A stretch of 64,000 bases of DNA from Coprinellus micaceus (lineage: Eukaryota; Basidiomycota; Agaricomycetes; Agaricales; Psathyrellaceae): contig OX596338.1 in assembly GCA_951394405.1 (NCBI GenBank), positions 2,232,001-2,296,000 of the forward strand, in the 5' to 3' direction. The notes below the pieces were generated by a model. That model had not been told where the DNA came from. It saw only the letters and a list, made by a program, of their open reading frames with translations, and did no database searches. The position numbers and the translations under genes were made by a program. Below, piece after piece: positions 38,113-52,285 of the stretch. The first letter of the stretch is position 1, and every line of letters starts with the position of its first letter.

Positions 38113-41100
38113 TGATTCTGGTAACCGATTGCGACTTACGACTCCCCCTTCCCCGAACGACGGGTGCGGGCATTATTTGGAAGAGGCCTTCCCCAACCCC
38201 GTACGACCTTTCGACGAAGGTGATTTGAGCCAATTCTTGCACAGGTAAGGGAATCGCTGTGGTATAAAGTAGCGTCACCTTTCTCTCGTGTGTGTGATTT
38301 TGGGGCCCACTAACCTCTTTTAAAGCACATCTTCAACCTCAAGCCGTTCAAGGGATAGAACCTTTCAAGGCACACTAGGCATCGCAGTGAGTGCCGCACA
38401 AGTATAAGATGTCCAGGGCTATGTCACTCACAGTAGTATCCGCATCTCTGACTTGCACACACGGCGACGTACTCGCCATGTAAAGTTGTCCGATTTCGGT
38501 CGCTATCCCCGGTCACAGACTCTACGATGCCGATCCGCGCCTCCGAATACTCTTTTCCGTCGAGGAAGGCACAGAGACAAGACGGGCCGACGAGCCTGTG
38601 GGTTCGACGATATATTTCGAGGTCTGACGGCGCTATGCGCCTCTGGGACTCTGGGTCGCAAGGCCTTAGAAGGTTACTTCAGGACGCCGACCCAAGAGAG
38701 ACTGTACGGTAGGTTACACACCAAGGATACTCTTTCAAGGACTCGGTTCTCGCGTCATAGTGGAGAGGCACCGGGGGACGACTTGGGGTGTGGATATGGC
38801 AGCTGTCCACCTGACGCAAGAAGTGGGAAAGAAGGATCCTCGGGTCGGGGGTCTGCTGGCGGACACTCATTCTAAAAACTTGGATAGCCGAGTGGAGAAA
38901 GGGAGGGGGAGTGATTCTGCTGGATTACTGGAACGCCTGGGGTCTTTGGGCTATTTATCCAAGTCCACTTTCACCGATGGTCGTGTGAGTCTAGTACGCG
39001 TCGAACGCCAGTGGTCCCCCTTATCACGTTACCGTTAGAAGAGGGCTGTACCCTCGGCTGTGTACTAATACGCGAGCTTACCAAGGTGGCACGTCGCTAT
39101 TAATTTGACACAGTGGTAGGCGACGCAACGGGACGCATTGGGACCTAAGAAGATTGAGTTCATCTACCCCCCCTGATCGAATTGCGGATTACGCGAGAAC
39201 ATGCGTCCTCACTGGGCTACTTCTCATCAAGGGCGGTGTCGCATCCATTCTTTTGTGTACAATTGCTGTGTCCCGATCATTAACAAGCGCCCAACTCGAT
39301 GATGAGCGCCAAAATGAATAACGATATCAAACGGGAAACATCACGCTTCAGGGAAGTTTTATTAATATTTCACGGCACAAGGCAGTACAGTAATCTAAGT
39401 ACGACGGTGGTAACAGTAGCACACCAATCCTGATATCGATTCCTCTACAGCTGTCACCGAACATCACAGGCTAATGCGGACTAAAAATAATGGATTTCGT
39501 TGTCCAACGAACGATACCGCGACTGCTAGAAGGGGTAGCTCGATGGAGTCAACTGTCCCTCAACCGCTCGCCTGCCAAACGAACGAATATAGCACCGCAC
39601 GTAGACATCGGATGGATGCGTTTGGCCAGCCCGCGCGTCCCGCGGTTCCCCAGATAAATCCGGCGGTGGAGGTAACGTATCAGGAAGGTGGTAACGAGCG
39701 GCCAGCTGCTGGAGATTCCCAAACACTTGCGTCGAGCAATGCTGTTTCTCGCGGATCGAAGTTGGGCCGTCTCTAGATGAGGGTGGGACAGTGTTTAGAT
39801 GTCCCTGGCACATGCAGGTCATGACCGGTCGGCAGGCGCGCAACGAGCATTCTGAGGGCAGCGAGTAAGCGCCGAAAGCTTCATCCGGCACGGCGTGTGT
39901 GTTTGTGTGTGCATAGAAACAACTCTTTTGCTGTGGCTCAATCAGAGTGCGTGACCGACTGCCAATGGCCTTGTGGGGTTGAACCGACGAAGAGGCCTCC
40001 CACGTTCTCGAACAGCGACTCTCGTGGCTGCCTGGAGAAGAGCCGGACGAGGTGGCCTCAGGCTGGTCCTCGATGTCAGTTTGTTCAGAATTGGCTCGAG
40101 TCAAATCAAGGCGCGCATGTCGAGCCCCAGAACGAGAACGGCACGGGAAATGGTTGGAACTTGCAGGAAGGTCCGTGGGCGTCTGTTGCCCTTGCCTTGG
40201 GTTCCGATTATGTGCAGTCCGATTATACGGTGAGCAGGTATTACGGCCTGGACTGTAGGCTGCCCATCATGTTTAGTTCGCAAGCGACGCGAAGATGGGC
40301 TGTCGACTCACGACTGGGACTGCCGCGTGTCAGAGTGGGCGGGCTCTCGGTTAGCGCCCTTGAATCGCGCCCGACTTCTGGAGGCCCACAGAGGGCGCCC
40401 CCTGCCGTTGGGGTTAACAATAGCAGGGTTGGGTGGCTTGGGAGTCTTGCCGCGGCAACTAAAGGCGCACCAGGAACAGACTCGGAGGCCTTGCTCGACG
40501 GCAGCTCAATCTTCCTTCGGCATTGAGACTCTGTCCCACACGACGCTTCAAGTTCACTCTGTCCTGTACGCATATTATGATGATGTGAACTGGACGTCTA
40601 CCATACAATTCCCAATGATTTGTCAATAACCCCACATGGCGCATACTTCAGAAGTACATACATTGAGCAAAGGGGCACTATCACTATGGCCCTGTGCGAC
40701 ATTGGGAGTTGTGTTGACGATAGGTTGCAAGGCGAGTCCTGTCATATGCAATTGCTCTCAGTGCACGCTTCCAAGAAGGAACAGGGGTAAGGCCCACCAC
40801 GGCTCCTTTCACACACCCCGCATCTTGAATGCAGATTCTTCTTTTCTAGACTCTTCCTTTCAAGCGGAGTCAGCTGAAGGACTTTTGCACACTCCAGGTC
40901 AGCGAGCGGCGCCAGTGCTCAAGCCATCGGCAAACGTACTTGGAAAGACTTCACGGATGCAAGGAAGGGCCATGAAGTATAATGATAACGGTTATTGCGG
41001 TCACAACGCTGAACACTGCGCAGAGGCGCCGCTTGAATTCAAAAGCGGTGCTTCCGCAGACGACAGGATTAAGCGTCATTGGCATGCCACATACCGGAAG

Positions 41101-41212
41101 GCGGGGTGGTACTAAATGGCAGATCGTGTATCCACACGCAAAAACACAGGTTCAGAGGTACCAATGGAGGCGCGTCCCAACGATTGAATGCAGGCATTAC
41201 CACCTGGAGCGT
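38113..41212. other. Gene-poor stretch left of the transposase
   Basis: I see no supported gene. A plus-strand frame at about 38453-38875 contains HVKLSDFG, which looks like a protein kinase DFG motif, but the rest of the kinase is absent. The part next to the transposase (40.5-41.2 kb) should contain one terminus of the element; no terminal inverted repeat was found by eye. Confidence 0.4.
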
Positions 41213-44200
41213 TCAATTGAATTGTGACTCCACCACCCCCGGGTACATTTCGTCATATGCGAGCAGTTCACCATCGTTCAACCGTTCAAAGTAATCCTCT
41301 CTTTCGGCTCCATCATCGTTCGATTCCGCTCTCGCTTCAAGTTCCAAAGACGGCTCTTCGATGGTGTTCATAGTGTCTGGATTCCGTTGATAAGTCTCAT
41401 CGGCAATAAAAGGACCATTTGCAACCAACGCACCTGGGCCAAGGTCAAGAACATAGTCAAAATTGTCCGCAAATACAGGGGTGGTACTGGGGTCAGGAAA
41501 CACGTCTGTGTGCATGTAGGTGTGTCCGACAGCCATTCCGTACTGATATCTCATAAACAGGTCTCGATCGGCGAATCTAAACGGCAGTCCGTGAGCGGCG
41601 AGACTTGAATGATATTAGGTCAACTTGAAGTGGGGGTTTCATACCTGTTGATGTAATATGCCTTCCACAACTCTTGACCTTTTCCAGAGGAAAACCGGAA
41701 GGATGGAAGGGGAGCAGTGGACTTGCCACCTGTGAATTGAGGGATAAGGTGAACCCCACGAACGATATCTTGAGGGTCGAGGAATGCGAGAGCTGCCGTC
41801 GACTGAAGAGGACATAGGGAGAGCTTGTCGAGGCTGAACTCATCCTTGGATCCGAGAAAATCATACCAATGCACCCAAACGAACTCGAGTTTTTGGAACG
41901 TCCTGGCCCTGTTTCTGAGTTCTTCTCCCGAGAGATGGCCAACATACGCGGCGTTCACGTGAAAAATGCCCAAAATCCTGGCGTAGAGGTACGGGTGTTC
42001 CTGGTTCCGTTTCTCCCTTTTAAGTTTATTCAGAACGATGACGTTGCAGTGAGGCGTATTGATGTGGACCACGTCTTCTTCTCTTCGGACATCATAAGTG
42101 GTGTAGTAAACCCGTAGAATCTTGTGGCTGTAGATACGGCTGTGCTGGAGGGTAACATGAACCCAAGATTCACTTGGGTCAGTCGCTTCGAGGCCGAGCT
42201 GAAGGAAGATTCTGGCGCAAAGATGTTGCTTGAGTTTGCGGTTAAAGTCCTGTGCCACAGAATGGGTCAGGAAGCGAGCGTGTTGTTAGCAGTGTCTGAT
42301 ACATACACGGAAATATTCCGTCCGCCTCAGCCCTAGCCCATCGGAGAAATAGTCGAGATTTAATGGGGAATTCTGACTAGCCCCAATGCTGTAGCGCTGT
42401 TCAGGCGATGCTGGAGACTTCCCTGGAGCTGGTGCTGCGTGTTGCGCATTCGGGGTGTCTCTATCGAGTGCAGACCGTAGCTGTGAGAGTCGAACTTGGC
42501 GTCTCTCGATGTGGGACAGCTGGACTTGATATTCTTTCTTGTCCGTTCGCGGGTACCATGCCTTTGGCCCTCGATGGTATAACTCTCCCTACATGGCAAG
42601 GATTAAGTTCGTCGGTGTGATTTCAAGTAGAACGGCACGCCCTTCACTCACTGTTTCGGTCGAGTAGGAATCCGTCGTTCCGAACCGGCGTATGACCGCA
42701 GCATAGTCGCCAAGGAAGTGGAATTTGATTGTGAAAATACTGAGTGACGCCGGTTTCCGCGAGCTTGATGCCTTTCCAGTTGTACTCTTCGATTCACGTC
42801 GTGCCCTCGCCTCAGCTTCTCTCTTCAGCTCCTTTGTGGAAACCTGGGAGCAAGTATCGCGGTAGAATAGGCGCATTTGGGCGCCGAGAAGCGTTGTTGT
42901 GTATTCGAGGAGGTCGAGGGTCATGTCATGATGGAGCCGAAGTTTCGCTAGCGCATGCCATTGGGCGCAGATGAAGAGAAGTTTCATAAGGATGGAGTTG
43001 TGGGGCTCAGGTAAAAGTGATTCAAATGCAGGGATGGCACACTGAAAAGCAAGAGAGGACTTGAGACGGAGGAGCTTTGGATATTCTCAGAGACCCACAC
43101 ACCTGGAGGAGGTCCTCGTAATCTCTGGCAGCCCTGCGTTTCATTTCAGAGGCGTTGACACCAAACCTTCGAACACTGTCTCGGCCGAAGGAAGGTGTTA
43201 ACCTGTAGCTACGAGAAAGATGTTCATTCTCCAGGGTCGCCGTGAAACATGGAAACGAAGAACTTACCGTTGGTCCAGCTCTGCGGAAAGGGTTATGTGC
43301 TGAGCCCCCGCACAGGCGTCGAGAAGCCTGATGAGGTGCACGTAGAGCCGCTTCCAGACACCAACTTCGAACTCGTGCAGAATGTCAACCACAAGGGAAG
43401 AGATGATGCTAAACGGGGGGTCGGATAGCCTCGCGGAGAACGCGCACTAACCGCCGGCAAAACATATTGTGAAGGTAAATATGTGTAAACCCACAGGAGG
43501 AAACTTGTTGAACGACGAACCAGAGTTGGAGTAAGTGATTCTGGCTTTAACTTAGCTTCGACCTTCGCACTATCAACGGCATATCCGGACTTGATGTCTT
43601 CCCGGGCCTGAGTAACGGCCTCTGCATTCCGGAGGACACACCGGGTCAGAACTCGGCGCTCTGTGTCGATGGGTGCACCCAATTTGGCCATGTCGTCCTT
43701 CTGAACCAAGCAGCGATGGCATGGTTTCCCGCCGTTGTTCCGAACTCCGCATACCAGTACCCTAGCAACAGCAAAGGTGAGTAAATAATCTGAAGACAAA
43801 TTTTGGATAACCCCCACTTCTCGGGATAATCCCCAGAATACGTGAGTATTCGCGGGAAAAAGCAGCGTTTCTTGCCATCCGGGCAGACTATGACTACCCC
43901 TTCTTGCATCGCTTCCACGAGTTCTGCGTCAAGGAGTGCAGACCACTGCTTATGGAACAATTCTCTTGCGCAATGAGAAAACAGGGCGTCTGTTGGGAGC
44001 TTTCCGTTGTTGCGTTGCTTGAGGTAGTCACTGAAATCATCGGGTAGCTAAAAAGAGATATGATATTAGTCCAGTGACGCCACGAGTGTCTAGCTCAAGA
44101 CCATGGATGCCTACCTTATTGAAGTACGCAATCTGGAGGCCAAGTCGTTCAGACGGTTGGCAGCGCCGATACTTGGAGTCGTTCCCAAAGAACAAGTAGC

Positions 44201-45681
44201 ACGGCCATAGCGACGCGTTACCGAATGAGGTCAGCTGAGTAGCGTCCGACCAAATCATCAACGCGACGATGACCCGTTCCATTCCTTCGTTTTTCGGATT
44301 GGAGGGCCTACTTTGCACCTCTTCGTCGGCTTCCCGAAACGCTCGCGAGGTATATAGCTCGCCGAAAAGCTCGAGCTCGGCCGACTCACTGGTTCGTTTC
44401 CACGTCGCCTTGAAAGGGTGGTAGTGGAAGTGCGAGCTATCGCCCGCTTGGCCAACCTTCTCCTTGATGACGGAGAGGATACTGCAGTGGCGGAACTTGC
44501 ATGCGAGGTACGGCTTGACACCAGGATCCTTGGTTCGGTTATGGAAAGGAACGTCGATCGTGATCGGGGTTACTAGCCAGCCATCGTCCTGGATCCAAGC
44601 CCCATCGTCTCCGGGAAGGTCATTGACATTCGAGCCCAACGTTTTGAAAGCCGTCCTCCAGTTCACGTTGGCCACGTCTTTGATGTTGAAAGTCGGCTGC
44701 TTCAGGATACCGATGAGCTTTTGGAAATCAACGAACGATTTCGAGGTAGTGTTCCAGTACCATTCTGCAAGGTCGAACGCCGATCGAGTGGTGAATGGCC
44801 CCAGGGGATGATTACCGTTTTTTCCAGACTTGGGGGAAGAGGGCAAAAAATCACTGAGGTCCCTGAGCGTGATGGCTTGGCTGGGATCGTGCTCTGGAGG
44901 CGAGGCCAGCATATAGTGTCTGAGGATACCAAAGGTGTTGGGGCGGGAAGAGTAGCGAAACAGAGAACGAACGACGGTCCCAGAATCAGAGACGGGGGCG
45001 CCCTCTGCTCCTTCTGAAGGGCACCGAAAGGGGAGTTTGAGTTTGCAAGCGCAAACCGTCACAGTAAATGATTCTCACCTTCCGAGGTGGCCGGGACGGC
45101 CAGCACTGGTGGTAACGGTTCTGGCAATGTGTCTTGCCTGTAACGCAAAGGGAGCCGGCGCTCTCTTTTCGCCTTTCTGCAGGCGAGTGGCGCATCTAAA
45201 TCCTACGATGTGTCAGTCGCTTCGCGGCGCCATACTGTGCAATAGAGCGCTAACCAATAATTCAGTTGTGGTCGAAGGCACCTCGACTTGGTGGATCCTG
45301 TGCGGTGTTTCTGTGGTAGCCCCATTCCCCTCCTGGTGCGAAGGCCTCGGATTAGTGGAAGGGAGTTCGAATTGCACCTCAAAACTCGGAGCAAATGCTC
45401 ACCAGCAGTGTCTCTGGGTGCATATTCTGCGGGGCGGTGGAACTAGTTTGAGAGGGCCCATCTCCCTCGGCCGTGTCACGTCGCCTTTTCTTTCGAGCCT
45501 CCCAGAAGACCCTAGTATTATCTAAGAGCTCAGAGAGGGTACGCTTTGTGGATGCGCAGGAGCGGGCTTGGTGAGCGTCGAGATGATGGGGAGTCGAGTA
45601 GTGCTTGCCACAGTTGACACATGTGTATGTTGTGGGGAGGGGCGGCTCATAAGAACCCCGCCAGGATATTGAGTCGCCCAT
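41213..45681 (-). mobile_element. Plavaka-type (CACTA/EnSpm-related) DNA transposon, transposase gene, apparently intact
   Basis: Twelve exons on the minus strand join in one frame, about 1,000 residues. From the N-terminus: a TYTCVNCGKHYSTPHHLDAHQARSC zinc finger, a basic linker (RRKGRR-like, LRYRQDTLPEPLPP), FGILRHYML, then LTSFGNASLWPCYLFFGNDSKYRRC, FFPRILTYSGDYPEK, CHRCLVQKDD, SLVVDILHEFEVGVWK, YEDLLQCAIPAFESLLP, GDYAAVIRRFGTTDSYSTET, YSHKILRVYYTTYDVRR, LYARILGIFH, FLDPQDIVRGVHLIPQF, and the end FADRDLFMRYQYGMAVGHT. These match the basidiomycete Plavaka transposases in order. Every junction I checked (for example GTTATC/TAG, GTAAGT/CAG, GTATGT/CAG) keeps frame and I saw no stop. The element ends were not located. 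Could still be inactive. Confidence 0.85.
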
Positions 45682-48600
45682 GCCGAGGGAACCCAGACTA
45701 CTGACTATGTAGCAAAGATGGGAGGGGGGAAAGAGGCAACGACGTAGTTGTGTGCGGTCCGGAGGATTGAACTTGATGGATTCCTGCGAGGGTGGGCGCA
45801 ACTGTGACATCCTCGCTAGAAATGCGATGCACTGACAACCGTCGCCGAGACTCGAGGGTGCACAGGATTCAGCAAACTGGACGAGGGCCGACCCATCAGG
45901 TTGATTAACTCATTTCCCTCGTCTTGTTTCTGCGGGGCTAGGCTGAGATTGACATTTGGCCGTTAGGGCTGCACAGACATCGCGACCACTCATGATATGA
46001 GTCGGTAGCGGTTGGCCCGACTTCGAAGCGGTGGCAGATGCTCCCGTTACAGCCACTGGCAGGTCGATCGTGAACGGGAGCTAGTATCTGAAGGAAAGTA
46101 AGCATAAAAGGTGGCATAGAAGCGCAGGTAAATACCCAGCGCTCAAAAGAGAGGAGACCGGTACAATCGTGCGTATTCTCGATGGGAAAGTATGCTCACT
46201 GGCAATGGCACTATTCCGAGTCCGAAGGAGCTGAGGGCTTATCTGGTCTCTGGCCTGGTGAGTGAACCTTTCTGATATTATATTAGTAGCGGCTCAGCAT
46301 ACAGTAAAAGTAACACACCAGCTCCGAGTTCGACGGGGTTACTTCAACCACAATAACTTAGGGCTGGCGTCTGATAGCATACTGGCCCATCCCAGAGGTG
46401 TAGAGCATACTTCCACTGACTTATCTCGGCCCTTATGCGGATGGGAAAGTGCGCGTTGACGGATGAAACTTGGGAGGCATGTCATTCTATGGTGATACTA
46501 CTCTCACATTTGTAGAGCTGAAGGCCCAGTTATCGCGTAACACGTTGAGCAGTAGATTGCATGTTGCTCACCGACGAGAGGAAGGCCCGGGGCAACGAAT
46601 AAAGGGAGAGGTAAAGGCAAGGTAAAAGGCGAAACTTGACGAGAACGGTGGACCACAAACATTTGAGGGGCACGGCGATTCGTCGTCATTACATTCCGGG
46701 CCACTCCTGCGATAACCATGTCGACCCTGGTTGTTTCATAGACGTCCCACCCCGGGGTTTCGTTGGCCCGAAATCACTTCCATCGCCTTCTGTCGCAACG
46801 TTGGTGGGAGAACGTCATCGTGCTTTTCACCGCTAGCGATAGCAATCAACACCCGGAGACCCATCCCTCATCGCAACGGTTCGTTCTTTGTTCATGAACC
46901 ATAGCGAATCCTCGGGGTACGTCTCCTGGACCTTGCAGTCGACATGAGTGGCGGAGTGGTGCGGCTTGTAGCCTCAAATAAGAGGGATCTTGGATACTTA
47001 CTCGGGGAGGAAGCTCGAGCCGTGGAAGTCAGGGGTGCTGCATCGCCTCGCCAACGGTGTCGTCGGTCTGCAAATTCTTTCTCCGTGACACTGTGGAGAG
47101 TTTAGGCAGGTGGTGGTTGAGGAAGCGAAATGAAGTCGCTGATCTGGGAGCATTGCAGCTTCCTAGATCTCCGTCTGCCAGTCGAAGATCAAAGCTACCA
47201 CTTACCTTTCCTGAGGCGATACACCATTTCTCTACGTCCTGCCCTTGGGGACGACATCCTGACCCTGAGTGATCCCGGCATTGATGCTGGGCTCCGGACC
47301 TATCGACAAACGGGAATGCAGGGGTGACAGGGTGCAACTTGAAAATACTAGGAATATGTGGTGGTGTCTCTAGCAGAACCTGAACTGACGTAAATAACTT
47401 TGCAGGCCGATGTACTGACTCCGAGCCCGGGTACCCAGACCAGCGATCGGTTGGGTGTAGGATTCGTGGTTTCCGGGTTTATGACAGGCCGTATCACACA
47501 GGTTCCTCAAGCATATGCAGGCACGACCAGAGAGAACGATAGCGCTCGGCATATAGCCGAATCGAAAGAAAAAATAATGCGGCGAAGTACCGATGCTGGG
47601 CCAGGACTTGCCCCCAATCTCAGGTTAGCTTTCGATCGAAACGAAGGCCAAGGCAAGCATACGTAGCACATACTTTATGGTGTCTCGCGCTACTCGTAGT
47701 ACAGGGCGACCATAATTACTAAGGCCAGAGAAGTTGAGGCGCGCGGCGCCCCAAATACAGATGAAAATAGCTACGTGAGAACCAAATCGCGCGGCGAATC
47801 GTAATGGGTTTTGGGTCAAAGAATGGGTTGGGTGAGCGAGGTTCCAACGTGGAGGGTCAATGGGACAACTCCGTATCGAAACCCATTATAACCCCCACTA
47901 CACACCGTAAGCCCTCGCCTTCACGGTGCCAAGAAAACCCCCTCTGAGTCCATCTTGGGGATTGTTGCCACCACTACCATTGTGCTCGAATCCTTGGTGC
48001 TGATCCTCACAGCGAAGAGTCACCCTTGTGGCACCTCCGGCGTGCCTTGCAGGCAAAGACTGAGTGGACGAACGAGGGCATGGGAGGCGCTGCAACACGG
48101 CATGGCGCTAGTATTAGCTGTGCCCGCCGTTCAGTTCGAGTATCACTCACACACCCAGGGCGCATGCCATACAGCCCCGCCTCGACAATCGGCCCTTGTT
48201 GACACCCATATCCTTGGGTATACGTGACTTGAGAGTCCGCACAAGCAAGGTGCTCGTAGTATTCGCGAGCATTCAGGCTGAAAAATGCAGGGGGTTTCAG
48301 TTCGGCTTACCCATTGGAGGGTAGAGCACACAGCGTACCTCCACATTACAGATGCGACATAAACTATTGCGTAGTCTATTAGCCTTGCGACCATTACGAC
48401 GCACCAACCACTGACCATGTGTAGTTGCGTAGAAAAAGGCCGTGCTTGTGAATTGTACCATCAGCGGGGTGGTCTAAAGAGAGCCCTAACCATCCTATCT
48501 GGGCAGTGGACACTCACAACACACAAGTCGCTGGCTGAACAAAAAACTGTGGAGATCAAATTAGAGCACAAATACGGTGTCATGGATCAGGTAACGTACA

Positions 48601-51600
48601 AGCAAGAGGCCAATGATGGTGAACAAGCTGCAAGAAGGCCTTTGAGAGCTCATTCAACGAAGGGGTTGTTTGTGACATACCAAACCACCGCGATTCTGCG
48701 TATGGTGAGACGAACAACTTTGTCTATGAACTCCCCAAGCCTGTGCGTGAAGCTATTGGTCCTGGAACCGAGTGGGCGTCGAGTGACTCACGGATTCCTT
48801 TGATCAAACCCGCCTCGTTTCTCTCCCAACAGCAAACAGAGGGATGAGCTTGATGTCGCCTCGCAAAAAAGAACAGTCGACGACTGTATTGCGACGGCGG
48901 TTCTCTGGTGGAGGCTGTCAGCATACCGAGGGAAGGGGAAGTGTGGAAGCGGTTGACTTTCCATGACGGCGCTGGCGGCCACGTAGAGTAAGCTGTTTTT
49001 TTTTTCGATTATACTAGAGGGGGTCTATCGATCGATGGGAAAGGTAACCAGAGCACGAGGCGCACATTTGAACGCCGTAAACTGAAAGGAAAATGAGGTC
49101 CATCAGCCAGAACTCTGGACACCGGCAAGTCCTGACTCACAGATCCCGATCCCTGGTACAGTTGAGGGTGTTCAGACCAAGGCTGAGACGTTAGGGGAGG
49201 ACTAACCGAGGCCTAGAAGGGATACAAGAGCCTAGATAGATGTTGTTTCAACCGATTGAAGGTGCTCTAAAGGGGAAGGGACTGACTGAAACGGCGACCA
49301 TGAACCGGTAGATTCGACAATGTCGGGAGTTCCTCGTTACTGAAAGCTTGGAATGAGTATCGGCGGGCGCGGGAGAATAGAGGGCGCTGATTTACGCCCT
49401 CAGATTCGTACAATTCCATGTTCTGACGAACGAGTAGCTTATGATTGAGGGTGTGATTGTTCCGTGAACTAGGGTCATGGGTTTCAAACAAGCCGAACGG
49501 ACTCACGCTTGTGCAACAAAAACCGTGATGTACTTGTGGACGACCGTTGAGTGAGCCTGGTGCCAAGAACACAGCATTTCAGCGACGTACTACAGCAAAA
49601 AAGCTGGCCTGTTTGGCAGTGATGAGTTGTTAGGGCGAAGGAATGGTGCAAAAGAAGGGCTTACTGGCGCAGTCCTAGCAGTGATAGAGCGATGAGGTGT
49701 CAGGGAGGTTGGCACTGCAGATGCCGGAAGGGCTCACAGAGTCCAGCTGGCCGCCTGATTAGGCTCATCTGGAAAGTCCCTCGACAGGAAATCGTAGAAA
49801 CAAAGAAACGCGAACGTCGCCTGAAGGCTCGACACTACGCTGGGGAGGATGATGATCTGGCTCGTTAACAGGAATGTGCACTCAAGGGGGCATACGCACG
49901 TCAGCAGGACCACAACGGCCTTCGTGAGGAGGATATCGCGACGGAACGTCCTCAGCTGGATATATCTGTGAACTGTAACCTGGGGTAAAGAAGGTGCAGG
50001 AGCCGTGAGCGGAAACCGGACGAGGACCCTGCACGTTGTAAAGGCGAACCATGCTCAAAAAATACAGTCTAGAAGACGATCGTACAACTTCAGTAACCAT
50101 GAGCGCATTTTCAATGTGGAACGTACATCGTATTTGCGGTTGCTGCAAGGAGCTGAGCTCCGCGGTCGGAACCATTGGCGTTGTCTACAGATCGAGCGAT
50201 TCTCTCGAAAGTATCGTCGGGAAGCACTGATACCGAAGTCATCCTCTGGAGCTGCAGGAAAGTGGGCTGGGGTCTGGGGAATCCTGCCAGCTGGAATTGA
50301 GGGCAGTGACATGGACTGTGAGGGTGACACTGACTTTATGGCATCGATCGTTTGCCTATACACGGACTGGAACGCTACAATCGGACCGCCCTCCACTGCT
50401 TTTAGACCAATGACAGTCACGCCCGAACCTCGCGTTATTAAGTATCACAAAGAAAGCAGGCGGCGTCATGATAGTTATGGCCACGGTGATTGGCGTGGGG
50501 ACACCATCTCAGGCCGTCCCTGAATTCTTCTCCAGTGTGCCCACTCCATCGATTACACCTTCATAAAGGAAGGGGCGGGTGTAAGGAGGGCCGCAACAAT
50601 CGGGCACGCGGCACGCTCTCAACGACCGGAAGCCGGAAGCGAGGGGGAGGAGAACACATATCAAAGTGGGCCCGGCCTCTACGAGGCAACAGCTACTGCT
50701 GGGGCGGCTCCTTTGCTGGAGAGCACATTCTGCAACACAAAGGTAAGCATTAGTAAGTAGCAAGGGCGTCATCGGCGACAAACCTCAGGCTATCGCACCT
50801 CCCCGCAACCATATCCCATTCGCCAATTGCGTTCAAACGGAACGCCAGAGAGAGGCAACCTATGAGGCATGCCGACGACTATGCTTTGCGATAAACCCCC
50901 TCTTTCTTCCTTCGGCCCCTCTGCGTTTGGTTTCTCCAATCGGGTTGTGGTTTTCGGCGACTCGATTGTGAGATCACGCGGAGAGTAGTAACCGTGGAGT
51001 CCTTCCCGTAGAAGGTTTAAACATGTCGCTATGGGTATCGGGATGAGTCGGCTCAGTGTAGGGGCAATATGGTACGAGAAGGAAGGAGGGGTACATGGGG
51101 AGAAGAAGAGGGAAGTAAGCTGGGAGGATGCCTCAGATTTGCATCAAAAGTGAGTTACTCGTTCAGAGTCTTGGCAATAGAGGTCAGTGACCTTTATGCG
51201 TCATCTTGATCCCCAAAAAGCTCAACCATAGAACGCCCCCATCGCCAACGGGAATCGACGTCCACTCAATATCAACTCTGCGGTTCGAGCCCCAGAGAGG
51301 TCTCGTCGTTGCATAGCATACTGAGGGGGAAAGAATGGTGGGTCTTGGGTCCGGGCATGAAACACCGGAAGCGTCATTCCAGGAAACCATGTACGAGAGC
51401 TCCACGCGTAAACATCGAACGGGGATCTTCTACACCCCAGGCCACCGAACCGAGCCCTATAGAAATGATTGAATCGCTGAGAGTGAGGTGCGAGACTGGG
51501 TACGGTACCTCGAAGAACCCTTAACTCGAGGGCTGGGGCTCAGCGTCGAAACCTTGAATCGCTGCCATGGCTTCAAGATCCTCAGGAGCGTCGACCCCAA

Positions 51601-52285
51601 GTTCAAAGCTGGCCTGGGTCAAGCGTGATCTATACAAACGCAGGTTTCGGGACGAGAAGAAAGGAGTTTCGGCCATCGACATCCCTAACCCTTGAGGGTG
51701 GTGCGATGACCAGCCGGATTCGGATGGTTGAACTTGAAGAGGCCGTTATGGTGTATGATAGCCTATGAATGGACGAGGAGGGGTAAGTCGCCTCAACATA
51801 GGGTCGTTGATCACATATTTGACGTTAGAATCAGGGCTTCAAATAACGCTAGGAAAGGTGGTCGCGATGGGAGCCTCGAAGGAGTCAGCAAGGCGTTGAA
51901 CATGGTGATAGTCACGGTAATCCTGAGTGCAATGTCCTCGATTGAAGGCGGTGTTCCAAGTTGATGTGACTCAGCCCGGATCTAAGCGAAATGATGCGAT
52001 CGAAGCTGGGCTCGTAACGGTCTGCGACCAACCATGGTCTCCGGAACGGGAGTTCAATAGACGCCCTGAACTGACTGAGAATGTACCCCAAACCTTTGTC
52101 ACACAGGCCCAGCCACGACAATGCCAATATGTAGTGCAGTCGACGCGAGGGAAGCAAGGCCTGGCACTGAGGGTGAGACAAAGCGACCTCGAACAATTTG
52201 GAACTCGTGGGGAAGGGTAATATGACCGATAGATGTTATGCATGCATCTAGCCAGTGAGTCAAACGATTTAAACCCCATTGTTTC
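45682..52285. other. Gene-poor 6.6-kb stretch
   Basis: No recognised gene. Open frames are short and have no splice-linked partners that I could follow. A T-rich run lies near 49000. The left 500 bp should hold the other end of the Plavaka element; I could not identify a terminal inverted repeat. Confidence 0.45.

Noticed and set aside
38453..38875. Kinase-like HVKLSDFG stretch
   Set aside because: Only this short motif is present; no catalytic HRD, lysine or P-loop can be found nearby in a consistent frame.
40000..47000. Terminal inverted repeats for the Plavaka element
   Set aside because: I looked for CACT...AGTG-type ends on both sides and found no convincing matching pair by eye.
51270..51300. 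Second tRNA candidate (GGTTCGAGCC near 51280)
   Set aside because: The T-arm-like word has no matching stems or anticodon arm around it.
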